Source: an uncultured Flavobacteriales bacterium
GTDB lineage: Bacteria > Bacteroidota > Bacteroidia > Flavobacteriales > UBA1820
Length of the DNA: 64,000 bases
Reading direction: 5' to 3'
Assembly: GCA_902478645.1 (NCBI GenBank)
Contig: CABSLV010000009.1
Location: 1-64,000, forward strand
Shown here: positions 26,255 to 33,558 of the stretch, one piece after another
Position numbering within the stretch: position 1 is the stretch's first letter
How the letters are laid out: the number at the start of each line of letters is the position of its first letter
Position numbers and translations under genes: made by a program
Notes under the pieces: generated by a model
The model's database searches: none
What the model saw: only the letters and a program-made list of their open reading frames with translations
What the model was told of the DNA's origin: nothing

Positions 26255-26911
26255 ATGATTAACGTATTAGTGGTGGACGACCACGAGGTAATCAGACGGG
26301 GACTCGAATTGATCTTTCAACAGACGCCGGACATCTCCTTCGTCGGATCGACAGATGATATCGAAACGACGATCCAGTTGCTGAACGAAAACCACCAGAC
26401 CGATGTATTGTTACTCGACCTGGAAATGCCCAAAGCCAATGGGCTGACCGTCCTGCGAAAAGTAAAAGAGGAATTCCCGGGTATTCGGGTACTGATCTAT
26501 TCGATGCACCCCGACGACATCTACGCCATCAATTGCCTCAAATCGGGTGCCATGGGATACGTAAACAAATCCACCTCCATCGAAGTGCTGCTGGGAGCCA
26601 TCCGCAAGGTAGCCGGAGGCGACATTTACCTTTCGGAAAAATTGTCGGAACGCATGGCGTACCAGAAACGCTCCGGCATCGCCGCCGCCCAGCGCCGGAT
26701 GTACAAACGCCTGTCGGTGCGCGAAGTGGAAGTTCTCAAGCTCCTTACCAGCGGAAAACGCAACAAACAGGTGGCCGAAGAATTGGGCATCAACGAAAAA
26801 ACGGTAAGCACCTACAAAGCACGCCTTCTCAAAAAACTGAACGTCAATAATATGGTGGAGCTTATCAACCATGCCAAAAATGTAGAAATGCGCGAGAAGA
26901 TGTTCCAATAA
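26255..26911 (+). CDS. NarL/LuxR-type response regulator, orphan
   Basis: The protein has 218 residues. The receiver domain (1-120) has the acidic pair D8-D9, phospho-acceptor D55 in LLLDLEMP, S83 and K105 in MGYVNKS. A linker leads to a LuxR-type helix-turn-helix (about 150-210) with [43 protein letters not shown]. No histidine kinase lies nearby, so its phosphodonor is unknown. A terminator hairpin follows directly. Confidence 0.92.
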   Translation: MINVLVVDDHEVIRRGLELIFQQTPDISFVGSTDDIETTIQLLNENHQTDVLLLDLEMPKANGLTVLRKVKEEFPGIRVLIYSMHPDDIYAINCLKSGAMGYVNKSTSIEVLLGAIRKVAGGDIYLSEKLSERMAYQKRSGIAAAQRRMYKRLSVREVEVLKLLTSGKRNKQVAEELGINEKTVSTYKARLLKKLNVNNMVELINHAKNVEMREKMFQ

Positions 26912-26940
26912 CCCCGCAACATCTCCTTTTGAACTTCTCC

Positions 26941-26966
26941 ATCGGCCGGGCTTTCGCCCGGCCGAT
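26941..26966 (+). terminator. Terminator after response regulator
   Basis: A 10-bp perfect GC-rich stem (26941-26950 with 26957-26966), loop CTTTCG, is followed by GTCGTTT. Confidence 0.75.
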
Positions 26967-27039
26967 GTCGTTTGCCGCCCCAAAAGCCCAAGAGCGGGAA
27001 AAACATCGAGAGGGAAAGGGAAATTACACACGGTTTTCT

Positions 27040-27047
27040 TACCTTTG
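27040..27047 (+). promoter_or_regulatory. Candidate -7 element for pyrH-frr
   Basis: TACCTTTG lies 25 bp before the pyrH ATG. It supports the start at 27073 rather than the longer open frame from 26929. No clear -33. Confidence 0.5.
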
Positions 27048-27072
27048 TGGCAAGAACCTACCACATCGCACC

Positions 27073-27780
27073 ATGAAGTACCGTCGAATTCTACTCAAAC
27101 TTAGCGGAGAAGCCCTGATGGGCGAACAAAATTACGGCATAGACCCCCAACGCCTCGCGCAATATGCCCAGGACATCCAGAGCGTCGCCCAGGAAGGCGT
27201 CGAGATAGGCTTGGTCATCGGCGGGGGCAACATCTTCCGGGGCATGCAAGGAGCTGCCCAAGGCATGGATCGGGTTCAAGGCGACTACATGGGGATGTTG
27301 GCCACCGTCATCAACGGACTGGCCCTCCAGGGTGCACTGGAAGAAAAAGGCCTCAAGACCCGTCTGCAAACGGCCATCGAAATGGAGCGCATTGCCGAGC
27401 CATTCATCAAACGCAAGGCCGTACGGCATCTGGAGAAAAAACGCGCCGTGATCTTCTCTGCCGGTACCGGCAACCCGTTCTTTACCACCGACACGGCAGC
27501 CGTACTGCGCGCCATCGAGATCCAGGCCGACGTCATCCTCAAAGGCACCCGTGTGAACGGTATCTACACGGCCGACCCGGAAAAAGATCCCTCAGCCACC
27601 AAATTCGACCACATCACCTACGACGAACTATACGACAAAGGACTGAAGATCATGGACAAGACGGCCTTCACCCTGTCGCAGGAAAACAAGATCCCCATCG
27701 TCGTGTTCGACATGAACACCCCCGGAAACCTGTACAAGGTATGCTCGGGAGAACCCATCGGCACCCTGGTTACCGACTGA
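27073..27780 (+). CDS. pyrH: UMP kinase
   Basis: The protein has 235 residues, the typical PyrH length. It phosphorylates UMP to UDP as a hexamer of amino-acid-kinase folds. Motifs: [14 protein letters not shown] at the N-terminus, [43 protein letters not shown] and the C-terminal [10 protein letters not shown]. It is followed 64 bp later by frr, the common pyrH-frr order. Confidence 0.97.
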   Translation: MKYRRILLKLSGEALMGEQNYGIDPQRLAQYAQDIQSVAQEGVEIGLVIGGGNIFRGMQGAAQGMDRVQGDYMGMLATVINGLALQGALEEKGLKTRLQTAIEMERIAEPFIKRKAVRHLEKKRAVIFSAGTGNPFFTTDTAAVLRAIEIQADVILKGTRVNGIYTADPEKDPSATKFDHITYDELYDKGLKIMDKTAFTLSQENKIPIVVFDMNTPGNLYKVCSGEPIGTLVTD

Positions 27781-27844
27781 ACCCCACTCACAAACAAAGA
27801 TATTTCCAAAACCGTATAACGAACCCTTCAGCGACACACACACG

Positions 27845-28405
27845 ATGAACGAAGAACTCGACCTGATCGTAGAAGACGCTTCCGAGCGCATGGAAAGCTC
27901 GATAGAACATTTTGAAAAGGCATTGCTCAAACTGCGCGCCGGGAAATCCTCGCCCGTGATGCTGGAAGGCGTCATGGTGGAATACTACGGTACCCCCACG
28001 GCCTTGGACAAGGTGGCCAACATCGCCTGCCCCGACCCGCGCACCATCACGGTCAAACCTTGGGAACGCAACCTGCTTTCCGAGATCGACCGCGCCATTC
28101 TCAATGCCAACCTGGGCTTCACCCCGGCCAACAACGGCGAGATGATCATCATCAACATTCCCCCGATGACCGAAGACCGCCGTCGCGAACTGGTACGCAT
28201 GGCCCGCACCGAACTGGAAACGGCCAAGGTGAACATCCGCAACATCCGCAAGGACGCCAACAACTCGGTGCGCCGGGTAGAGAACGTCAGCGAGGACTTG
28301 GCCAAGGAATACGAAGAAAACATCCAGGGCCTCACCGACAAGTTTATCGCCCGTTGCGAGGCGATCATGGCGCAAAAGGAAAAGGACATCATGACGGTGG
28401 CTTAA
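27845..28405 (+). CDS. frr: Ribosome recycling factor
   Basis: The protein has 186 residues. RRF splits the post-termination ribosome with EF-G. The three-helix-bundle sequence is well conserved: LRAGKSSPVMLEGVMVEYYG, VKPWERNLLSEIDRAI, IINIPPMTEDRRRELVRMAR and VRRVENVSEDLAKEYEENIQ. It is closed by a clear intrinsic terminator. Confidence 0.97.
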   Translation: MNEELDLIVEDASERMESSIEHFEKALLKLRAGKSSPVMLEGVMVEYYGTPTALDKVANIACPDPRTITVKPWERNLLSEIDRAILNANLGFTPANNGEMIIINIPPMTEDRRRELVRMARTELETAKVNIRNIRKDANNSVRRVENVSEDLAKEYEENIQGLTDKFIARCEAIMAQKEKDIMTVA

Positions 28406-28434
28406 CCGGCCTCCCGTCCCTTCCCACACAAACC

Positions 28435-28463
28435 CCGGCTCGCTGCGCGAGCCGGTTTTTTTT
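28435..28463 (+). terminator. Terminator after frr
   Basis: Stem CCGGCTCG/CGAGCCGG with a short loop is followed by eight T. Confidence 0.92.
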
Positions 28464-28504
28464 GTAAAAGACATTGGGGAAAAATATTTTATGAGAATTT
28501 TCAT

Positions 28505-28512
28505 TACTTTTG
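28505..28512 (+). promoter_or_regulatory. Candidate -7 element of the 6S-like RNA
   Basis: TACTTTTG places the transcript start near 28519. No TTTG is found at the right distance upstream. Confidence 0.5.
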
Positions 28513-28518
28513 TGAGAC

Positions 28519-28727
28519 AGGCAGGATTTTGCTTGCCGTCGACATACTGAAAAACAAAGAAGCGTTATGCGCATCTTGTCGTTTGGGAACGTAGGAAATT
28601 TTCAGACAGGATACAAGGATGGCATAGTGGTTCTCACGCGTTTGCGTGGGCTGTTGACCACATCTGTATCCCAGGTTTCCTACGACCTCCAAATGAAGAC
28701 GTGGCATAACAGTTCCACGCTTTTTTT
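28519..28727 (+). ncRNA. Structured small RNA, candidate 6S RNA (Bacteroidales-1-like)
   Basis: About 210 nt lie between a -7 element and an intrinsic terminator. The segment folds into one long interrupted hairpin: GTTATGC/GCATAAC (28564-28570 with 28704-28710), TTTGG/CCAAA (28582, 28689), CGTAGGAAA/TTTCCTACG (28590-28598 with 28676-28684), GGATACA/TGTATCC (28609, 28665), GTGGT/ACCAC (28627, 28657), CACGC/GCGTG (28635, 28644). The nested arms agree with a functional RNA, and the size and rod-with-bubbles shape agree with 6S RNA, which inhibits RNA polymerase. Identity as 6S is inference. The open frame across it (from 28567) lacks coding character. A first small hairpin sits at 28519-28537. 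Confidence 0.6.
28700..28727 (+). terminator. Terminator of the 6S-like RNA
   Basis: Stem CGTGG/CCACG (28700-28704 with 28715-28719) is followed by C and seven T. It competes with the outermost helix of the RNA because its loop contains CATAAC. Confidence 0.65.
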
Positions 28728-28779
28728 ATACACCTGTTTTCCCGAGGGACTGGGGAAAACATTAAAAAACTTGAACGCT

Positions 28780-29199
28780 ATGAAAAAGTCCATTTTCCTT
28801 GTTCTTTTAAGTTGTTTTGGTTTTCTGTCTGCTAAAGCAGAAACCACGCTCAACCAGGATGAACAAACTACTACCTTATATCGCCCTGCTGTAGAAGATC
28901 ATTTCACATATAAACTTTTCCCAACGGAGAATATGTGGATATTCATCAAGCTAAACACGCGTAACGGCCAACTATGGCTCGTACAGTTCAGCCTTGATGA
29001 AGATAATCGAGGCGAATTCTATTTAGGGCTGCCTATCATTAATGATGCCGACGGAACAAACGGACGTTTCACGCTTTATCCGACACAAAATATGTACAAT
29101 TTTATTTTATTGGATCAAATCAACGGTCAAACATGGCAAGTCCAATGGTCTATAGACATCGACAACCGATTTGTCATCCCTATTCCTTCTGAAAATTGA
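28780..29199 (+). CDS. Secreted protein with two tandem beta repeats
   Basis: The protein has 139 residues with a signal peptide (1-20). The mature part carries the same unit twice: residues 46-71 (LFPTENMWIFIKL, NGQLWLVQFS) and 99-124 (LYPTQNMYNFILL, NGQTWQVQWS). Proteins with this P-T-x-N-M / W-x-V-Q pattern are common uncharacterised secreted proteins in Bacteroides. Base composition is AT-richer than the flanks. The ATG at 28780 opens the signal peptide; the frame is open upstream only because it crosses the small RNA. No promoter is obvious after the RNA terminator. Confidence 0.75.
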   Translation: MKKSIFLVLLSCFGFLSAKAETTLNQDEQTTTLYRPAVEDHFTYKLFPTENMWIFIKLNTRNGQLWLVQFSLDEDNRGEFYLGLPIINDADGTNGRFTLYPTQNMYNFILLDQINGQTWQVQWSIDIDNRFVIPIPSEN

Positions 29200-29231
29200 C
29201 CACTCGATAAATAACCTCAAGTTCAACCCTT

Positions 29232-29793
29232 ATGAAAAAAATCATCCTCATATTGCTGTTAGGCCTTTGCACGATCAACCTATCTGCACAAAACCCATCA
29301 ACACATCTGACTTTTATGGGAATTCCTATCAATGGATCTCCTAATGAATTTATGCTTAAACTCACAAATAAAGGGATGTCCTATATTAAATCAACAGGAG
29401 ATATAACTCTTCTTCAAGGGGATTTTGCAGGATTCAATGATTGCACGATTGGTATATACGCAAATAACAATATTGTAAACAGTATTGTTGTCTCGACCCC
29501 CAAGTACGATGAGTGGACCTCCCTCGAAACAGGATACAGTTTTCTAAAGCTTGGACTTACAGAAAAATACGGAGACCCCCATATCCTGTACTGAAGAATT
29601 CCAATCATACAGATATCCGAACAACACCCGCAAAATGAAACTTGCCAAAACAGGGAATTTAACTTACAATTCTCTCTTTGAAACAGATGAAGGATATATC
29701 AATCTCTCTATTTTGAAAGATCATTGTCAAATCATCTATACCGACAAAGACAACTTCACAACTTCTGAAACAGCAAAATACAACGATTTATAA
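29232..29793 (+). pseudogene. Secreted protein gene broken by a +1 frameshift in a C5 run
   Basis: Reading frame one gives a signal peptide (LILLLGLCTINLSAQ) and 120 residues ending GDPHILY. A second frame continues from the same point (SCTEEFQSYRYPNN) to 29793. Removing one C from the five-C run at 29576-29580 joins them into one protein of 186 residues without stops, with a continuous segment TEKYGDP-ISCTEEF. The joined sequence resembles a family of uncharacterised Bacteroides secreted proteins. Either the gene is truly inactivated (or slips at the homopolymer), or this is a sequencing error. It follows the repeat protein gene by 32 bp and is equally AT-rich. Confidence 0.75.
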
Positions 29794-29797
29794 CCCA

Positions 29798-29829
29798 AAA
29801 AAGCCTGATGTTCTCACATCAGGCTTTTT
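29798..29829. terminator. Bidirectional terminator (frameshifted gene / thrC)
   Basis: A 9-bp stem GCCTGATGT/ACATCAGGC is flanked by A5 and T5, placed between convergent genes. Confidence 0.92.
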
Positions 29830-29848
29830 CAGCAAATCCCGGGGGCTT

Positions 29849-31135
29849 TCACACCCCCCGGACGAACTCCTCCACGGCCGCCGTATCGGGGTCGATCGGA
29901 GTGAAATGTTTTTCCTTTCCCAAGAATTTGCGCAATCCCTCCGGCAAGTCGAAATCCCGTCCCAGCGCCTCGCGGATCACGTTGGAAAACTTCGCCCGGT
30001 GCGCCGTCGAAAGCCAGAACCCCCGCACTTGGTAAGCCTTGGCCGCGCTGTACCCCACCGCACTGTGCGGGTCGGACACATATCCATAACGGTCGTACAA
30101 CTCGCGGATCGCCTCGAGGATCGCCTCGTCGTCGCAGCGATACCCCTTCACCCCGGCGGTGAGCGCCGTAAAGTCGCCCCCGTAGAGATCGAGTATCCGC
30201 TCGTAATTGCTCGGATTGCCCACGTCCATCGCATTGGCCAGGGTCATCACCGACGCACGGGGCTCGAACACGCCCGTTTCCAGGTATTTCGGGATGATGT
30301 CGTTGGCGTTGGAAGCTGCGACGAAACGCCCTACCGGCATCCCCATCCGGGCCGCCAGCATGCCGGCCGAAAGGTTGCCGTAGTTCCCGCTCGGCACTAC
30401 GATGTCGGGGGCGTCCTCGCCCGTGGTCTTTTTCCACTGTGCCCACGCGTAAAAGTAATAGAACGACTGGGGCATCCAACGGAGCAAGTTGATGGAATTG
30501 GCAGAAGTAACGGCCTTTTCCCGGCGGAAAGCCGCATCGGAAAAGATCTCCTTGACGATACGCTGGCAGTCGTCGAACGTACCGCGCACCTTCAGCGGAT
30601 GGATATTGCCGCCCAGGGTGGTCATCTGGCTTTCCTGCAGGTCGCTCACCTTTCCCTCGGGGTACAGCACCACGACCCGGATGCCCTCGATCCCGTAAAA
30701 ACCGTTCGCCACGGCACTGCCCGTATCGCCCGAAGTAGCCGTCAGGATGACCAGATCGTCGTCCTTTTCATTCAATTCGCCCAACGCACGGCCCATGAAG
30801 CCTGCGCCCACGTCCTTGAAGGCAAAGGTAGGCCCGTGAAAGAGTTCCAGGGTGTACTTGTCGTCCCCGATGTGGCGAAGAGGCACCGGAAAACGGTAAG
30901 CGCCCTCCACGATACGGCGTATCTGCTGCGAAGACAAGTCCTCACCGAAGAAAAGCCCGGCGATGTACTCGGCCAGGTCGGCAAAGGAGCCTTCCGAAAG
31001 TTCGAGCACCCGGTCCTTGTCGACGGTCGGGATCCGCTCCGGCATGAAAAGCCCCCCGTCGGGTGCCAGTCCCATAAAAGCCGTCTGTTTGAGCGTATAA
31101 CGGGCGGCATGATCTCGCGTACTGTAATATTTCAT
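29849..31135 (-). CDS. thrC: Threonine synthase
   Basis: The protein has 428 residues. It is PLP-dependent and converts O-phosphohomoserine to threonine. The PLP lysine is K107 in HGPTFAFKDVGAGFMG. The phosphate-binding and substrate motifs TATSGDTGSAVANGF and VVPSGNYGNLSAGMLA are present. The N-terminal YYSTRDHAARYTLKQTAFMGLAPDGGLFMP is the usual threonine synthase domain. It lies 32 bp after thrB and is under the thr leader. Confidence 0.96.
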   Translation of the reverse strand: MKYYSTRDHAARYTLKQTAFMGLAPDGGLFMPERIPTVDKDRVLELSEGSFADLAEYIAGLFFGEDLSSQQIRRIVEGAYRFPVPLRHIGDDKYTLELFHGPTFAFKDVGAGFMGRALGELNEKDDDLVILTATSGDTGSAVANGFYGIEGIRVVVLYPEGKVSDLQESQMTTLGGNIHPLKVRGTFDDCQRIVKEIFSDAAFRREKAVTSANSINLLRWMPQSFYYFYAWAQWKKTTGEDAPDIVVPSGNYGNLSAGMLAARMGMPVGRFVAASNANDIIPKYLETGVFEPRASVMTLANAMDVGNPSNYERILDLYGGDFTALTAGVKGYRCDDEAILEAIRELYDRYGYVSDPHSAVGYSAAKAYQVRGFWLSTAHRAKFSNVIREALGRDFDLPEGLRKFLGKEKHFTPIDPDTAAVEEFVRGV

Positions 31136-31167
31136 TTTCGTTCTTTTTCCTGTCCGTTTTTATTCCC

Positions 31168-32097
31168 TCAATCCAATACCCGCGCACCGACGGTCGGCAC
31201 ATGCGAAACATAGAGGTCGTTTTCGATGTTCAAGCGGTCGAAATGCACTTTCATCGCCTGTCCTACCCGCCGGGCCGTTTCGATCGAGTCGCTCAAAGCG
31301 AACACCGAAGGCCCGGAACCCGAGATGTTGACCGCCAAGGCTCCTTCGGCCATGCAAGCGGCCTTGAGTGCATCGTAGCCCGGGATAAAACCTTTCCGGT
31401 ACGGCTCCACCACCACATCGCGCATCGAACGGCCGATGAGCGCCATGTCGCCCGTCATGATACCGGCGACCAACCCGCCGACATTGCCCCATTGGGTAAC
31501 GGCCTCGCGCATCGGGATTTCCTTGCGCAATACATCGCGGGCTGCCTTGGTCGAGACCATGATGTGGGGATGCACCACCGAGAAACAAAACGCTTCCGGC
31601 ACGGGCAGGCTGACCACATCGAGGGGATCGTACCCGCGGATGAACACAATGCCGCCCATTACCGACGGGGCGGAGTTGTCGGCATGAGCCGTGCCGCTGA
31701 TCAGTTTTTCGCCCTGCATGGCAAACTCCACCAGGTCTTTCACGGCAAAGGGTCGGCCGAAAAGTTCGTTGAGACCAAAGACGGCAGCCGCCGATGAAGC
31801 GGCACTCGAACCGATACCGCTGCCCGGGAGGATCTTTTTCTCCACGACGATCTCCACCGCCACTTTCTTTCCTACGGCGGCCAGGAATGCGCGAACCGCC
31901 GGGGTAATGACGTTCTTTTCAACGTCCGAAGGGAGATCTACCCCGCTTTCGTTCCCGATCGACAAACTGTCGCCCGGACGGACGGACATGCGCAATACGT
32001 CGCCTACCCCATCCAGGGCCATCCCCATCACATCGAATCCACAACCCAGATTGGCCGTCGAAGCCGGGGCGAATACTCTTATCGTCTTATTTTCCAT
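31168..32097 (-). CDS. thrB: Homoserine kinase
   Basis: The protein has 309 residues, a GHMP-kinase fold. It phosphorylates homoserine for ThrC. Motifs: RVFAPASTANLGCGFDVMGMAL at the N-terminus, ATP loop LPGSGIGSSAASSAAAV, and the C-terminal NISGSGPSVFAL. It is the first structural gene of the operon. Many Bacteroidetes have thrA ahead of thrB; here the bifunctional aspartokinase gene is not in the window, and the leader peptide region takes its place. Confidence 0.96.
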   Translation of the reverse strand: MENKTIRVFAPASTANLGCGFDVMGMALDGVGDVLRMSVRPGDSLSIGNESGVDLPSDVEKNVITPAVRAFLAAVGKKVAVEIVVEKKILPGSGIGSSAASSAAAVFGLNELFGRPFAVKDLVEFAMQGEKLISGTAHADNSAPSVMGGIVFIRGYDPLDVVSLPVPEAFCFSVVHPHIMVSTKAARDVLRKEIPMREAVTQWGNVGGLVAGIMTGDMALIGRSMRDVVVEPYRKGFIPGYDALKAACMAEGALAVNISGSGPSVFALSDSIETARRVGQAMKVHFDRLNIENDLYVSHVPTVGARVLD

Positions 32098-32262
32098 TGT
32101 CGGATTTTCAGATTTTTGCTTTTACTACCAAAAAAAGGAATCATGCTTGCCGGAATCTCGCTTTCTCTCATCTCCCGTTCCGGACCGATACGGGTTCCAA
32201 CCCCCGCTCTCCCGCGGGGACCTAAAAGCATTAGGTATGACAAATTGGAAATATACTACACG
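32098..32262 (-). promoter_or_regulatory. thr attenuator region between leader peptide and thrB
   Basis: After the leader stop, the minus-strand RNA can form a GC hairpin CCCCGC/GCGGGG (32219-32202) and a CCGGAA/TTCCGG stem (32183-32150). It then reaches a run of seven T (32136-32130). Alternative pairing (ATGCTT near 32232 with AAGCAT near 32147) is possible. This arrangement fits attenuation, but the exact terminator and antiterminator are not settled by reading. Confidence 0.55.
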
Positions 32263-32394
32263 CTACCCCCGAGGGGTAATTGTAGTAATGGTAGTAGTGG
32301 TAGCCGTGGTGCCCGAAGTAATGACAGCGCAAGCGTTCAGGCCGAAGCCCTCGCCCGAAAAGTTGCCGCCGATGTTTGCCCACGTGTTTTTCAT
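32263..32394 (-). CDS. thrL: Threonine operon leader peptide
   Basis: The peptide has 43 residues: MKNTWANIGGNFSG..., then a C-terminal run in which residues 29-40 are nine Thr, two Ile and one Ala, ending TPRG-stop. Ribosome stalling on these codons when charged tRNA-Thr or tRNA-Ile is scarce would control thrBC, as in the enterobacterial thr attenuator. A consensus promoter lies immediately upstream: the -7 ends 9 nt before the ATG, so the message probably has almost no 5' leader. Too short for most gene finders. The function is inference from composition and position, which fit very well. Confidence 0.85.
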   Translation of the reverse strand: MKNTWANIGGNFSGEGFGLNACAVITSGTTATTTTITTITPRG

Positions 32395-32402
32395 AACGGC
32401 GA

Positions 32403-32433
32403 CAAAGTTACATCAAATTTTTATACATCCAAA
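32403..32433 (-). promoter_or_regulatory. Consensus promoter of the thr operon
   Basis: On the minus strand: TTTG (32433-32430), 19-nt spacer, TAACTTTG (32410-32403). The transcript should begin near 32396, within a few bases of the leader ATG at 32394. Confidence 0.82.
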
Positions 32434-32561
32434 ACTATTTCGCCGTTTTTATGCGATTCACCCACACTTTAACACTACAAGACAAAAAACACAGCAACAC
32501 AAAGACAAAATCGTTGCATTTTTTATTTCACACTACTTCTTCCCAAAAAGGGAGAAGGGGA
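32434..32561. other. Gap between TPR gene and thr promoter
   Basis: An imperfect hairpin at about 32535-32555 (CTTCxCCC, T-rich loop, GGGxAGAAG on the minus strand) may end the TPR transcript. No gene is seen. Confidence 0.35.
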
Positions 32562-33254
32562 CTATTCGTCAAGCCCCTGCGCCTCTTCCAACAAAGCCTT
32601 CGCACCCTCCGGCCGTCCTGCCAAACGGCAAAATTCGGCCACCTGCGACAAAGCCCCTTTCAGGGCCGCCCCATGAGCATTGCCATCGAGACGGAAGAGC
32701 TGCCGACGGTCGGACAACATCGCCCGGTAGTGTTCTTCGGCGCGGGTGAGGTCTCCGGTCTTTTTCTCATAGAAAACAGCCAGGTTGTTGTGCAGTACCG
32801 CCGAGCGCAACAAGGCCCTTTCGGATACCTCTTCACCATACTCGGAGAGGGTTTTCGCATTCGCTTCCAAGGCCGCCCGATAATGCTCCTCGGCGCAGGG
32901 GAACAGCCCTTGGCGGGAATACGAAAACGCCAGATCATTCTCCAGTTCGACCACACGCGGGAGGAAATTTTCGTCGTACCGGGCGAATTCCCGGCCATAC
33001 GCCAAGGCCTTTTCGAGCGCACGGGCTTCCTGATCGTACCGACCGGTGTCGGCATAGACAAGAGCGAGATTGCCCAAGGCGGCGAGGATCTGCGGAGGGG
33101 TTTCGTACTGGTCGTCGTAGAGTTGTTCGTACTGGCGGATCGAAGCCTGGTACAAGTCTTCGGCCTGTTGCATGTCCCCGCGGTCCGTACAGTTCAGAGC
33201 ACGGTGGAACAAGTCGGAAGCCGACGCGTAGGTAGGTTTTTCCTGATTGGACAT
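32562..33254 (-). CDS. Tetratricopeptide repeat protein
   Basis: The protein has 230 residues, no signal peptide or membrane span, so cytosolic. At least four helical-hairpin repeats can be read: ASDLFHRALNCTDRGDMQQAEDLY, LGNLALVYADTGRYDQEARALEKAL, ENDLAFSYSRQGLFPCAEEHYRAAL and HNNLAVFYEKKTGDLTRAEEHYRAML. It is probably a protein-protein scaffold; partners are unknown. The small membrane-peptide gene is 25 bp upstream on the same strand, so they may share a transcript. Confidence 0.85.
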   Translation of the reverse strand: MSNQEKPTYASASDLFHRALNCTDRGDMQQAEDLYQASIRQYEQLYDDQYETPPQILAALGNLALVYADTGRYDQEARALEKALAYGREFARYDENFLPRVVELENDLAFSYSRQGLFPCAEEHYRAALEANAKTLSEYGEEVSERALLRSAVLHNNLAVFYEKKTGDLTRAEEHYRAMLSDRRQLFRLDGNAHGAALKGALSQVAEFCRLAGRPEGAKALLEEAQGLDE

Positions 33255-33279
33255 TTCCCGTTTGTAGTTTTATTTACAT

Positions 33280-33402
33280 TTAATGCCTTTTCAACCAACG
33301 TATAACAGCTCTTATAAGCAGTAGGATAGGAACCAAAACTACAAAAAGTAATATAAAAATAATTACCAATTGCCAAGGGCCAACAGAACCAAGTGTGATC
33401 AT
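33280..33402 (-). CDS. 40-residue single-span membrane protein
   Basis: This short ORF reads MITLGSVGPWQLVIIFILLF..., with one hydrophobic helix (about 11-31) and a basic C-terminus (RAVIRWLKRH). The LGSVGPWQLVII start recalls the N-terminus of small Bacteroidetes membrane proteins, but no family is assigned. Its ATG lies 1 nt after a stop (TGA, 33406-33404) that closes another same-strand frame, which ends in FFLEDEIFRLLGGIGRNQNY. That looks like translational coupling to an upstream gene or gene remnant. The region is AT-rich against its neighbours. Confidence 0.55.
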   Translation of the reverse strand: MITLGSVGPWQLVIIFILLFVVLVPILLLIRAVIRWLKRH

Positions 33403-33558
33403 ATCAATAATTTTGATTTCTACCAATTCCACCTAAAAGACGAAAAATTTCATCTTCCAAGAAAAAAGCAGGACTTAAAACACCGCCAGTCTCATAAAAC
33501 ACGGCATATTTCAACAAGTAACCGGACTGATTAAGAAAACAAAAACAAACAGAGCAAC
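33403..33558 (-). other. AT-rich gap with possible gene remnant
   Basis: A minus-strand frame open from the ompA-like gene end to the stop at 33406-33404 encodes a protein-like tail (YAVFYETGGVLSPAFFLEDE...). It has no convincing start codon. It may be the 3' end of a decayed gene coupled to the 40-residue ORF, or chance. Confidence 0.3.

Noticed and set aside
28567..28779. N-terminal extension of the secreted protein at 28780 (210-residue frame)
   Set aside because: The stretch crosses a folded RNA with its own terminator, and the signal peptide starts at 28780.
33194..33376. 60-residue minus-strand frame overlapping the TPR gene start
   Set aside because: Composition is poor and it overlaps two better candidates; the 40-residue frame with a clean membrane helix was kept instead.
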